Of a stretch of DNA of 64,000 bases, positions 11,084-19,360 are shown piece after piece. The notes beneath the pieces are model-generated. The model did not search any database, was not told where the DNA came from, and worked only from the letters and a program-made list of their open reading frames with translations. Each line of letters opens with the position of its first letter. Position 1 is the stretch's first letter. The position numbers and the translations under genes were made by a program. The stretch comes from Rhodoferax sp. (GTDB lineage Bacteria; Pseudomonadota; Gammaproteobacteria; Burkholderiales; Burkholderiaceae_C), in contig JAGRPL010000006.1 of assembly GCA_019449595.1 (NCBI GenBank), positions 233,451-297,450 of the forward strand, read 5' to 3'.

Positions 11084-12223
11084 ATGAGCACACTCCCACT
11101 GGAACGCGCGACGCACGCCGCCGATGGCTCCGCCCACCGGCTCAACCTGGCCTTGCAGGGGGGCGGCTCGCATGGCGCCTTTACCTGGGGGGTGCTCGAC
11201 GCCCTGCTGGAAGATGGCCGCATTGCCCTGGAAGGCATCAGTGGCACCAGTGCCGGGGCCATGAATGCGGTGGCGCTGGCCCATGGCTTTGCGCAGAGCC
11301 TGGGCAAGCCGCAGGCCGATGCCCGCGAGGCCGCCCGGGAATCGCTGGCCAATTTCTGGAACGGGATTGTGGCCATGGGGGTGCTGGGGCAGGCGCAGCG
11401 CGCGCCGTTTGACCTGCTGTTTGGCCAGTTGGGTGGCAGCAGCAACCCGACGGCGCTGTGGGCCGACGCCATGACGCGGGCCTGGTCCAGCACGCTGTCG
11501 CCGTACCAGAGCAATCCGTTTGACCTCAACCCGCTGAAGAATTTTCTGGAAAGCCAGGTGGATTTTGAACGTCTGGCCGATCTCCAGGCACTCAAGGTGT
11601 TCGTGGTCGCCACCCGGGTGACGACCGGCAAGGCCGAGGTGTTTTCGGGCCGGCGGCTGACGGCCAAGGCCGTCATGGCCTCGGCGTGCCTGCCCATGGT
11701 GTTCCAGGCGGTGGAGATTGAGGGCGACCATTTCTGGGACGGAGGCTACTCGGGCAACCCTGCCATCCACCCACTGATCTACCAGTGCGCCAGCCGCGAC
11801 ATCATGCTGGTGCAGATCAATCCGATCCGCCGCGACAAGTTGCCCACCAACGCCAGCGACATCATGGACCGCCTGAATGAAATCACGTTCAACGCCGCGC
11901 TCATTGCGGAAATGCGGGCCATTGATTTCGTCAAGCGTCTGTTGAAGGAAGGCAAGCTCGATCCAACCCATTACAAGGACGTGCTGATGCACCGCATTGA
12001 TGGTGGCCAGGTCCTGGAGCAGTTCAGCGCCTCCACCAAGACCTCGACCGATGCCAAGCTGATCAAGTCCCTGCACGACCTCGGACGGGAATGCGCCCGG
12101 GAGTGGATGAGCCGGCACCACGCATCGCTCGGCGTGGCCGGTACAGTCAACATTGCCCGGGATTACCTGGACGACCTGCGCATGCCGGTGCAGGCCCATG
12201 GCGGCGGCCCTACCGCGGCGTGA
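11084..12223 (+). CDS. Patatin-like phospholipase
   Basis: Ser-Asp dyad lipid acyl hydrolase (379 residues). The oxyanion-hole motif GGGSHG is near residue 25, the nucleophile motif GTSAG about 35 residues later, and the catalytic Asp in DGGYSGNP. No signal peptide or membrane segment is seen, so it is probably cytoplasmic or peripherally membrane-bound. The start MSTLPLER lies just past the divergent prenyltransferase; the track's upstream extension overlaps that gene. The substrate is not predictable from sequence. Confidence 0.88.
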   Translation: MSTLPLERATHAADGSAHRLNLALQGGGSHGAFTWGVLDALLEDGRIALEGISGTSAGAMNAVALAHGFAQSLGKPQADAREAARESLANFWNGIVAMGVLGQAQRAPFDLLFGQLGGSSNPTALWADAMTRAWSSTLSPYQSNPFDLNPLKNFLESQVDFERLADLQALKVFVVATRVTTGKAEVFSGRRLTAKAVMASACLPMVFQAVEIEGDHFWDGGYSGNPAIHPLIYQCASRDIMLVQINPIRRDKLPTNASDIMDRLNEITFNAALIAEMRAIDFVKRLLKEGKLDPTHYKDVLMHRIDGGQVLEQFSASTKTSTDAKLIKSLHDLGRECAREWMSRHHASLGVAGTVNIARDYLDDLRMPVQAHGGGPTAA

Positions 12224-12251
12224 GCAGACAATGGTGTTCTGGAGATCAACC

Positions 12252-12896
12252 ATGAGACAAGGCCTATCCATGCAGACCCGTTCTTTCCGATCCTGGACCG
12301 TTGCCGGTCTGGTGTGCCTGCTGCCGCTGGCGGCCCTGGCCGAATTGCCCCGGCGCGACCTCACGGTGGAATTGCGCCAGGTGCAGGAGGGCGAGGAGTC
12401 GGGGGGCTATTCCGTTGGCATGGCGCCGCGTGAACCGACGCTGGCTCCGCAGCAGGTCCGGGTTCGCAACGGTGAAAAAGCCCGCCTGCAGATGACCCAG
12501 TCCATGCCCGTGCTGTGGGCGCAAAAGGTGGAGGGGCAGACGTCGTCGTTGAGCGTCGGTGGCGCCACCGCCAGCAGCAGTGGGGGCGGGGTGACGCAGG
12601 CGGTGACCTGGATGGAAGCCGGGCAGAGCCTGGCGGTGACGCCCCGCTGGCCGGGCGGCAAGCAGCCGGCGCGTGTGGAGGTGGAGGTGGAGGTGCAGAC
12701 GGCCGCGGTGGATGAGCGCACCGGTTCGGAACTGCCGGCCACGGGGCGCCAGCAGCTGGTCACCACCGTGACTGCACCGCTGCGCCAGTGGGTCACGATC
12801 GCGACCAGCGGCAGTGCGGCGCAACCGGGGGTCTACAGCAGCACGGCCAACGCCAGCCGCCGCCGGCTGCTGCAGATCCGGGTACTGGATAACTGA
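12252..12896 (+). CDS. Exported protein of unknown function
   Basis: About 214 residues from MRQGLSMQ, with GGAG nine bases upstream of the ATG. A signal peptide (hydrophobic VAGLVCLLPLAALA, cleavage after ALA-E) is clear. The mature part is rich in beta-prone, Gln/Val/Thr segments with a Gly/Ser run (SSSGGG) and alternating VEVEVEVQ. No cysteines or catalytic motifs stand out. I do not recognise the family. It follows the patatin gene by 28 bases and may share its transcript. It converges on nirN. Confidence 0.75.
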   Translation: MRQGLSMQTRSFRSWTVAGLVCLLPLAALAELPRRDLTVELRQVQEGEESGGYSVGMAPREPTLAPQQVRVRNGEKARLQMTQSMPVLWAQKVEGQTSSLSVGGATASSSGGGVTQAVTWMEAGQSLAVTPRWPGGKQPARVEVEVEVQTAAVDERTGSELPATGRQQLVTTVTAPLRQWVTIATSGSAAQPGVYSSTANASRRRLLQIRVLDN

Positions 12897-12898
12897 AA

Positions 12899-12929
12899 CC
12901 CCAGGCACGGCACGGGCCGTGCCCAGGGG
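12899..12929. terminator. Strong hairpin between converging genes
   Basis: The stem CCCC-GGCACGG pairs with CCGTGCC-GGGG around the loop CACGGG. It fills the gap between the exported protein gene and nirN. There is no T-run on either side, so terminator function is inferred from position. Confidence 0.5.
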
Positions 12930-12930
12930 C

Positions 12931-14502
12931 TCAGTGGCTGGTGCCTTCGGAGCGGCTGATCTTGTTCCAGACGTTGTATTTGCCGATGGGCTTGTTCATG
13001 GGCAGGCGTTTGACTTCCTGCAGCGTCTGTGCGTCGTAGACGATGATGGCGCCATCGGTCTCCATCAGGCTGGCTAGCGCATAGCGCCCGTCGCGGGTGA
13101 ACTCCATGTGGGCAAACGTCTTGCCGGGCACCGGGCGCAGCCGGGCGGCAATGGCCAGGGTGTCCTTGTCGATGGCGATCAGGGTGTCCTTGGCGGTGGG
13201 GCTCATCATGGCGTCGGCAAAGGCGTAGCGGGATTTTTCATGGCTGCGCAGGAAGAAGCCCGGGCCCAGGGTGGTGACGCTGCCGACGGTTTTCCAGTCC
13301 TTGGTGTCGATGAGGCTGATCACGCCTTCCTTCAGGTTGGGCGTGGCCATGACGCGGCGGCCCTTCCAGTCGAACGCGATGCCGGAGCCCAGGTGGGGCA
13401 TGCCCGGGAGGTCCAGGTCGGCGATCTTGCGCCGGGCATTGAGGTTGACCACCTGCCCCTTGCCCACGCCGTTGCCGTCGGGGCGGGTGGCGCCGAACAC
13501 ATTGGCATAGCTGTCGTCAAAGAAGAAGTCGTCCAGGATGTCTTCCAGCGGCGTGCGCCGCGGGTTGAGGAAACCGGGCTTGGCAATGGCCTCCTTCATC
13601 TTGTAGTCGTGCACGTAGCCGTCGTAGATGGGTTCGGCGTTGGGGTCGTAGCTGACTTCCCACAACTCGGGAATGTCCTTGAGTGCCACGATGAAACTCT
13701 TGCGCGGGGCAGCGTCGTACACGGCCGACACCCGGGAGCTGTGCTTGCCGTCCAGGCTGGTGGTGGGGATGGATTTGACGAAGTTTAGCTCCGCGTCCAG
13801 CACCACCACGGAATGGGGCAGGTAGTTGCCCACCAGAACCCATTTGCCGTCGTTCGACACCGCCACGTTGCGGGCGTTGATGCCGGCGCGCACTTCCACG
13901 ACGGTCTTGAGGTTCCACAGGTCATATTTGGACACCCAGCCGTCGCGCGAGCCGAAGTACACGTAGCGGCCGTCGGGCGAAAACTTCGGTCCACCGTGCA
14001 GGGCAAAGCGTGTTGGCGTGCGGCCGATCACTTCCAGCTTGTCGCCGTCGAGCACGCTGACGTGGTGGTCACCGGCTTCCACCACGACAAACAGGTTGAG
14101 CGGGTCGGCCTTGAAGGCGGGATGGTCGGGCAAGGTGCCGGGGGCATGGTGCACGACGCGGGAGGCCCGGATTTCGGCCTCGTTCCACACCGGTTGCGGG
14201 GTGACGGGCGTGTAGATCCAGGCGGCCAGCGCCTGGATTTCGGCATCACCCAGCACACCCTGGAAGCCGGCCATTTGAGTGGCGGTGCGGCCTTCGCGGA
14301 TGACGCGCAGGGCTTCGGGGCGGCGCAGGCGTTCCAGGTTTTCCGGCAGCAGCGCGGGCCCGGTTCCGCCCAGTCGGTCCGCGCCATGGCAGGAGGCGCA
14401 GCGCTGCTGGAAGACGGCAGAGGCATCCACCGTGTCGGCGGCCAAGGCGGGACCGCTGATGGCGATCAGCAGCGCGAGCAGGGGCAAGGACAGCCACTTC
14501 AT
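12931..14502 (-). CDS. nirN: NirN: periplasmic c-type cytochrome with d1-binding propeller
   Basis: Catalyses the last step of heme d1 synthesis (dihydro-heme d1 to d1) in characterised denitrifiers. 523 residues: a signal peptide ending ALA-AD, a cytochrome c domain with heme motif CASCH near residue 36, then an eight-bladed-type beta-propeller with repeats such as FSPDGRYVYFGS and FTRDGRYALAS. It is shorter than NirS, and its place at the end of the heme d1 maturation genes favours NirN over nitrite reductase itself. The start overlaps the nirJ stop by four bases. Confidence 0.85.
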   Translation of the reverse strand: MKWLSLPLLALLIAISGPALAADTVDASAVFQQRCASCHGADRLGGTGPALLPENLERLRRPEALRVIREGRTATQMAGFQGVLGDAEIQALAAWIYTPVTPQPVWNEAEIRASRVVHHAPGTLPDHPAFKADPLNLFVVVEAGDHHVSVLDGDKLEVIGRTPTRFALHGGPKFSPDGRYVYFGSRDGWVSKYDLWNLKTVVEVRAGINARNVAVSNDGKWVLVGNYLPHSVVVLDAELNFVKSIPTTSLDGKHSSRVSAVYDAAPRKSFIVALKDIPELWEVSYDPNAEPIYDGYVHDYKMKEAIAKPGFLNPRRTPLEDILDDFFFDDSYANVFGATRPDGNGVGKGQVVNLNARRKIADLDLPGMPHLGSGIAFDWKGRRVMATPNLKEGVISLIDTKDWKTVGSVTTLGPGFFLRSHEKSRYAFADAMMSPTAKDTLIAIDKDTLAIAARLRPVPGKTFAHMEFTRDGRYALASLMETDGAIIVYDAQTLQEVKRLPMNKPIGKYNVWNKISRSEGTSH

Positions 14503-15656
14503 GCTGGCACCACCGAGGTCAGGCCGATTTCAGCGTCGGTCAGGTAGCAGCCCGGGTCCTCCGCCCAGAAGTCGCCCGTGGTCTGGTGCGCCCGCACGCG
14601 GGTGTTGCCGTTGCAGATGCTGAAATAGGCGCATTCTCCGCAGCGCCCCGTCACCGTGCGCGGCTTGGCCTTGAGCCCGGCCATCAGCGGGTCCGAGACA
14701 TCGCTCCAGATCTGGGAGAACGGCCGCTCGCGCACGTTGCCCAGCGTGTGGTGCCACCACATGGTGTCGGGGTGCACCTTGCCCAGGTTGTCGATGTTGG
14801 CCACGTTCACGCCGCTGGAGTTGCCGCCCCATTGCTCCAGCTTCTGGCGCAGGTGGGGTACCGATTCGGGGAACCGCTTTTGTGCCCACTGCAGCAGGTA
14901 CACGCCGTCAGCGTCGTTGTTGCCGGTCACCAGCTCGCGTGGGGTGCTGGACGCGTTCCAGCGCAGGCCGGTTTCGAACAGCAGGTCCATGGCATCGCGG
15001 GTGGTGCGGTAGTGGGCATCGGTGTCGCGGTTTTTCTTGCCGCGGCCGGCGTAGTTGAGGTGCGAGAAATAGAACTTGTCGATGTCCTCGTCTTCGGTGA
15101 GTTGCAGCAGGTTGGGCAGGTCGTGGGCGTTGTCCTGCGTCATGGTGTAGCGCACGCCCACCTTGACGTCAATGGCGCGCAACTCGCGGATGGCATTCAG
15201 GGAGCGATCAAATGCGCCCTCCTTGCGGCGAAAGAGGTCGTGCGTCTTGGAGATACCGTCCAGGCTGATGCCCACGTAGTTGAAGCCCACCGCGGCGATG
15301 CGCTTGGCCATGGGCGCATCGATCAGGGTGCCGTTGGTGGACAGGCCGACATAGAAGCCCATCGCTTTGGCCTCGTTGGCAATCTCGAAAATATCCGGGC
15401 GCAGCAGCGGTTCGCCACCGGACAAGATCAACACCGGCACGCCGTAGGCCTTCAGGTCCTTCATCACCGTGGTGACTTCCGCGTGGCTCAGTTCGTTGGG
15501 GAAATCCTTGTCGGTCGAGATGGAATAGCAGTGCAGGCAGGTCAGGTTGCAGCGGCGGATCAGGTTCCAGATGACCACCGGGCCGGTGGGCTGGTGGCCA
15601 CGGCCCATCGGGGTGGGGTTGGTGATTTCCTTGAGGTACTGGGAGATGCGAAACAT
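14499..15656 (-). CDS. nirJ: NirJ: radical SAM enzyme of heme d1 synthesis
   Basis: Cytoplasmic radical SAM protein (385 residues) required for conversion of didecarboxysiroheme toward heme d1. The [4Fe-4S] motif CNLTCLHC lies near residues 36-43, followed by SGGEPLLRP. A C-terminal SPASM-like Cys set follows, CGECAYFSIC and a later Cys. The start MFRISQYL at 15656 has GGAG upstream. The track's 66-residue N-terminal extension belongs to the end of nirH in another frame. Overlaps nirN (ATGA). Confidence 0.92.
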   Translation of the reverse strand: MFRISQYLKEITNPTPMGRGHQPTGPVVIWNLIRRCNLTCLHCYSISTDKDFPNELSHAEVTTVMKDLKAYGVPVLILSGGEPLLRPDIFEIANEAKAMGFYVGLSTNGTLIDAPMAKRIAAVGFNYVGISLDGISKTHDLFRRKEGAFDRSLNAIRELRAIDVKVGVRYTMTQDNAHDLPNLLQLTEDEDIDKFYFSHLNYAGRGKKNRDTDAHYRTTRDAMDLLFETGLRWNASSTPRELVTGNNDADGVYLLQWAQKRFPESVPHLRQKLEQWGGNSSGVNVANIDNLGKVHPDTMWWHHTLGNVRERPFSQIWSDVSDPLMAGLKAKPRTVTGRCGECAYFSICNGNTRVRAHQTTGDFWAEDPGCYLTDAEIGLTSVVPA

Positions 15657-15708
15657 GGGGTCTACTCCGGTTGGGATCTGGGATGGACGGTTGTAGGGGC
15701 TGGCGGCG

Positions 15709-16194
15709 TCACGCCGCCAGACGCAGGCCGGTTTTCTTGAGAATCTGGGTGGAGAACAGGATGTCGTGCTGGCGGCAATGGGGGCCCAGCAGGGCGGCAA
15801 TCTGCGCGGCCTGGCTGCGCACCTCATCGCGGGTGGCGCCGTGCAGCATGGCAAACAGGTTGTAGGGCCATGCGGGCATGTGGCGTGGCCGGCGGTAGCT
15901 GTGGGTCACGAAGACCAGGGCCCCCACCTGTTCGCCCAGGCGGTCGACCTGCTCGTCGGCCACGTCCCACACGCTCATGCCGTTGGCGGCATAGCCGATG
16001 GCGTAATGGTTGGGAACGGCGCCAATGCGCCGGATGATGCCGCGGTCAAGCAGGCCCTGCAGGCGTTGCAGCACTTCGGCTTCGCTCAGGCCCAGCTGTT
16101 CGGCTACGGCCTGGTAGGGGTGTGCCACCAGCGGCAGGCCACCCTGCGTGGCGACAATCAGCTTTTGGTCGGTTGCGTCCAGTGCGTGTGTCAT
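15709..16194 (-). CDS. nirH: NirH: Lrp/AsnC-like siroheme decarboxylase subunit
   Basis: 161 residues: an N-terminal winged-helix segment followed by an AsnC-type alpha/beta domain. Despite the regulator fold, NirDLGH-type proteins decarboxylate siroheme in heme d1 synthesis. Features shared with the NirL part of the nirDL gene include AVPNHYAIGYAANGM and the YRRPRHMPAWPYNLF segment. The start overlaps the nirG stop by four bases. The H versus L name follows gene order by analogy with the Pseudomonas nirDLGH order. Confidence 0.82.
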   Translation of the reverse strand: MTHALDATDQKLIVATQGGLPLVAHPYQAVAEQLGLSEAEVLQRLQGLLDRGIIRRIGAVPNHYAIGYAANGMSVWDVADEQVDRLGEQVGALVFVTHSYRRPRHMPAWPYNLFAMLHGATRDEVRSQAAQIAALLGPHCRQHDILFSTQILKKTGLRLAA

Positions 16195-16640
16195 GTGATC
16201 ACCGGCAATTTCATTTCAACAAAGTACTCGCGCTCCTTGGGAAACGCATAGACCGTGAGTTGGGTGGCGGCCTCAATTTTCCGGATGGTGGCCGCAATGT
16301 CCTGTGGTGTGCGGGTGGCCAGCACGAACCACATGTTGAGGGCGTGCTCGCGCCGGTAGTTGTGGGCAACCTCGGCAAAGGCGTTGACGGCCTGGTTGAC
16401 TTCCTCAAACCGCTCTTCGGGAACCTGCAGGGCCGCTAGGACAAAGGCGCCACCCATGCGCTCGACCTGGAACATGGGGCCAAAGCGGGTGAGGACCCGG
16501 GTGTCGAGCAGATGCTGCAGGCGCGCCAGCAGGGTAGTTTCGTCGATGCCTATTTTTTCGGCAACCTGTGCGTAGGGCGACGGGCACAGCGGAAACCCAC
16601 CCTGCAGGTTGTCGATGATGGCGCGGTCTATGGCATCCAT
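16191..16640 (-). CDS. nirG: NirG: Lrp/AsnC-like siroheme decarboxylase subunit
   Basis: 149 residues, the D/G-type partner of NirH. The winged-helix part is MDAIDRAIIDNLQGGFPL, then the AsnC-like domain with NYRREHALNMWFV, matching the NirD half of the fused gene (NYEREHHYNLWFV). It lies three bases after the nirDL stop and overlaps nirH. G/H and D/L pairs are thought to form one decarboxylase complex acting on siroheme propionates/acetates. Confidence 0.82.
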   Translation of the reverse strand: MDAIDRAIIDNLQGGFPLCPSPYAQVAEKIGIDETTLLARLQHLLDTRVLTRFGPMFQVERMGGAFVLAALQVPEERFEEVNQAVNAFAEVAHNYRREHALNMWFVLATRTPQDIAATIRKIEAATQLTVYAFPKEREYFVEMKLPVIT

Positions 16641-16643
16641 GGG

Positions 16644-17693
16644 TCAGGCCGCCAGGGTGTTGGGTTGCGGGTCCGCGGGGGCGGCATTGGCATAGTAGGC
16701 GCCTTGCTGCTTGTAGCGGGTACGTGAAAAAAGCACCGCGTGCGGATAGTCCTGCAAGGCATGGCGCGCGCGCAATTCTGCAATCTGTTGCTCAACCACG
16801 TTGCGGTCGCGGCCATGCACCATGCAGAACAGGTTGTAGGGCCAGTCGGGCGCCACGCGCGGGCGCCGGTAGCACAGGGTCACGCCAGGGTGTTGTCCCA
16901 GTTGGCGCCCCAGTTCGGAGACGAGGGCATCCGGAATGTCGTGCACCACCATGGCATTGGCCGTGTAGCCCAGCTCATGGTGGCGGACCACGATGCCGAA
17001 GCGTTTCAGGATGCCCAGTTCCAGCCAGGACGCGAGCTGCTCCAGGACCCGCTGCTCGGTCCAGTGCATTTGCCGGGCCAGCTGCTGGTAGGGCTGCGGT
17101 ACGAGCGGCAAACCGCCTTGCAGGGCATTGACCAGGGCCTGTTCGTCGGCGTCCAGTTCCACGGTGTTCGCGAGGTTGACGGGTGCGTGGGCGGGTTTGG
17201 GCGTGGCCGCGTCAGCGGGCGCACAGGTGCCGTTGTGTTCCAGCCGGAACCCCAGATCGATGTGGTATTCCTCCTGCAGCGGTAGGCGCAGCACGGGCAA
17301 CTGGCATTGAGCCTCGATCTCGGCGAGCACGTGGGCCAGTCGCTGTGCCGAGCTGGCCGTCACCACGAACCACAGGTTGTAGTGGTGCTCGCGTTCGTAG
17401 TTGTGGTTGACTTCCGGGAACTGGCTGACCGTGGCGGCCACCTCCGCCAGGCGCTCGGGCGCCACGCTCAGGGCGGCCAGGGTGCTGGCACCGATGCGCC
17501 GGGGCGCGAAGACCGCACCCACGCGGGAAATGCGGCCCTCCTGCTGCAAGCGGGCACAGGCGGCCAGCACGGCGGCCTCGGTGCTCCCCAGTTCCTGCGC
17601 CATGCGGGCAAAGGGCGCGCTGCACAGCGGAAAGCCGCGCTGGTACTCGTTGAGTACCCGGAATTCCAGCGGCGACGCGGCGGCGTTGGGCAT
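16644..17693 (-). CDS. nirDL: NirDL: fused siroheme decarboxylase subunits
   Basis: 349 residues carrying two complete Lrp/AsnC-like units. A D-type half (about 1-160) contains NYEREHHYNLWFV. After a Pro/Ala linker comes an L-type half (about 185-335) with HHELGYTANAM and YRRPRVAPDWPYNLF. The fusion corresponds to separate nirD and nirL in Pseudomonas; fused versions exist in other denitrifiers. The start MPNAAASP at 17693 is four bases after nirF; the track's upstream extension lies within nirF. Little Shine-Dalgarno is visible, so coupling is likely. Confidence 0.85.
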   Translation of the reverse strand: MPNAAASPLEFRVLNEYQRGFPLCSAPFARMAQELGSTEAAVLAACARLQQEGRISRVGAVFAPRRIGASTLAALSVAPERLAEVAATVSQFPEVNHNYEREHHYNLWFVVTASSAQRLAHVLAEIEAQCQLPVLRLPLQEEYHIDLGFRLEHNGTCAPADAATPKPAHAPVNLANTVELDADEQALVNALQGGLPLVPQPYQQLARQMHWTEQRVLEQLASWLELGILKRFGIVVRHHELGYTANAMVVHDIPDALVSELGRQLGQHPGVTLCYRRPRVAPDWPYNLFCMVHGRDRNVVEQQIAELRARHALQDYPHAVLFSRTRYKQQGAYYANAAPADPQPNTLAA

Positions 17694-17697
17694 GGCG

Positions 17698-18930
17698 TCA
17701 GAAACCGGTGCGACCGGCGCGCACCGTGAACAGGATGCCCGAGGGCGACTCCGCTGGCAGCTCGGTAATCGGGCGGTGGGTGCGCGTGTCCATGACCACG
17801 ACCTTGTTGTCGTCCCGGGCACTGATCCACACGGCTTCGCCCCGGGGTGTGAACTCCATGTGCAGGACGACCTTGCCCGGCTCCAGGTTGTGGGTGATTT
17901 TCTGGGTCAGGGTGTCAATGACCTGCACGTGGCTGTTGTCCGGGTGGGCAAAGTTGACCCAGATTTCGCGCCCGTCCGGGCGCGCCATGACAAACACGGG
18001 CTGGCCCTTGACGGCGATGCGCCCCACCTCCTGCCAGGTGCGGGTGTCCACCACCAGCACCTCATGCCGGCCGATGGCGGGCAGGTAGAGACGACCGTCC
18101 GCCATAGCCCAGCCGCGCAGGTGCGGCATCTTGTACACCGGCAGGGGTTCTTCGCCGCGGCCGTAGCCGGCCAGCACCTTGCGCACGCCGCGCTCGGGTT
18201 GCCACAGGTCGAGCATGGCCAGACCGTCTTCGCCGAACAGCCCGGCCAGGTAGTAGCGGCCGTCGGGGGTGATCAGGCCGTCATACGGCTGCTTGCCAAT
18301 CCCGGTATAGCGGGTGATGGTGGGGTGGGCCGGGTCCGCGGAGAGGTCCGCCACCCAGATTTCCCCGGCCTCGAACAGCGAAAAGACGAATCCGACGCCC
18401 GGGGCGTCAGCCAGGCCGACCACCTTGGAGGTCTGCCCCGCGTCGCCGTAACGGGCCGGAATGTCGGCCACCGGCGCCAGTGTCTGCGCATCAAAAATAC
18501 GCACGCCGCCGGGCTCGTAGTTTTGTGCCGCCACAAAGCGGCCGTCTTGCGAGATGGCGCCCCCGATGGAGTTGCCGGCCTGGACCACACGCCGCACCAG
18601 CGTGGCAGTCAGCAGGTCAATTTTGGACAGGCCGCCATCACGGCCAAAAACGTAGGCATAGCGGCCATCGCGGGAAAACACGGCCGATGCGTGGGAGAGG
18701 TCTCCCAGCCCGGCGACCGTGGCAATGCGGGAACGGGCAGTGGTGTCGACGATCTGGACCTGGCCGATGGCGCGTTCAATGACGATTCCCAGGTCGCCGG
18801 TGCCCCGCAATACGGGCTGCGGCTCGGCCGCCTGGGCGGTTGGGGCCAGCAAAGCGGCGCTGGCCAGCGTGGCGCCCAGCAGGGCGGCTACTCGGTGGGA
18901 AATCCGGCTTGCAAATGTTCGACGATCCAT
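17698..18930 (-). CDS. nirF: NirF: heme d1 biosynthesis protein
   Basis: 410-residue periplasmic beta-propeller related to the d1 domain of NirS and needed for heme d1 formation. A signal peptide with RRTFASR and a hydrophobic stretch ending AQA-AEP precedes repeats such as FSRDGRYAYVFGRDGG and ISQDGRFVAAQNYEPGG. The start MDRRTFAS lies inside the end of nirC (43-base overlap), indicating translational coupling. The track starts earlier in the nirC shadow. The unusual RR near the N-terminus leaves Sec versus Tat export open. Confidence 0.88.
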   Translation of the reverse strand: MDRRTFASRISHRVAALLGATLASAALLAPTAQAAEPQPVLRGTGDLGIVIERAIGQVQIVDTTARSRIATVAGLGDLSHASAVFSRDGRYAYVFGRDGGLSKIDLLTATLVRRVVQAGNSIGGAISQDGRFVAAQNYEPGGVRIFDAQTLAPVADIPARYGDAGQTSKVVGLADAPGVGFVFSLFEAGEIWVADLSADPAHPTITRYTGIGKQPYDGLITPDGRYYLAGLFGEDGLAMLDLWQPERGVRKVLAGYGRGEEPLPVYKMPHLRGWAMADGRLYLPAIGRHEVLVVDTRTWQEVGRIAVKGQPVFVMARPDGREIWVNFAHPDNSHVQVIDTLTQKITHNLEPGKVVLHMEFTPRGEAVWISARDDNKVVVMDTRTHRPITELPAESPSGILFTVRAGRTGF

Positions 18931-19220
18931 TGAGCTTCCTGTTCTGTTAACAGCCCGCGCCAGGGGGGCATGGGGGTACCCTTTCGGCCATCCAGGATGG
19001 TGGCTACCAGGGACGATGCGGGTTTCCCTTCCAGGTCCTGGGGAAGCAGCGGGGAGCCCAGCCCGCCGGTCAGACGCAGGCCGTGGCAGGACCCGCAGTC
19101 CTGCCGGACCAGGCGCACCAGCTGGGAGGCGTGCTCGGGCGAAATCTCGCCAGCGTTGCACAACGACAGCGAGAAAATGCTCCAGCACACGCCCAGACCC
19201 AGGGCGAAGCCACGCTTCAT
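18888..19220 (-). CDS. nirC: NirC-like small periplasmic cytochrome c (c55X type)
   Basis: 110 residues with a signal peptide (SIFSLSLCNA-GE) and a single heme c site CGSCHGLRL; the distal ligand could be a Met in GTPMPPWRG. NirC cytochromes donate or accept electrons in heme d1 maturation and can reduce cd1 nitrite reductase. The ATG at 19220 has a very strong Shine-Dalgarno, GGAGGAG. The track's longer start crosses the FNR-type box and is rejected. First gene of the minus-strand nir operon. Confidence 0.85.
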   Translation of the reverse strand: MKRGFALGLGVCWSIFSLSLCNAGEISPEHASQLVRLVRQDCGSCHGLRLTGGLGSPLLPQDLEGKPASSLVATILDGRKGTPMPPWRGLLTEQEAQWIVEHLQAGFPTE

Positions 19221-19289
19221 GTTGCTCTCCTCCAGAGGGTGGATTGATGTGGCATAGTAACAATTTTGACGGGTGACTTTGGATTGGCT

Positions 19290-19303
19290 TTGACCTGAGT
19301 CAA
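19290..19303. promoter_or_regulatory. FNR/DNR (CRP-FNR family) binding site between nirC and nirE
   Basis: TTGACCTGAGTCAA is a perfect dyad TTGAC-N4-GTCAA, one base per half from the classical FNR/ANR consensus TTGAT-N4-ATCAA. It is centred 76 bases upstream of the nirC start and 64 upstream of the chosen nirE start. It is thus placed to activate both under low oxygen and/or nitric oxide. The identity of the regulator cannot be told from the site. Confidence 0.82.
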
Positions 19304-19360
19304 TATTCGTGGACCATTGATGCAATTAAATTGCATCTTATAAATACAGGACAAGCAAAG

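Noticed and set aside
12931-14502. Nitrite reductase NirS
   Set aside because: It is shorter than NirS and lies at the end of the heme d1 maturation genes after nirJ, which fits NirN. A profile comparison of NirS and NirN would settle it.
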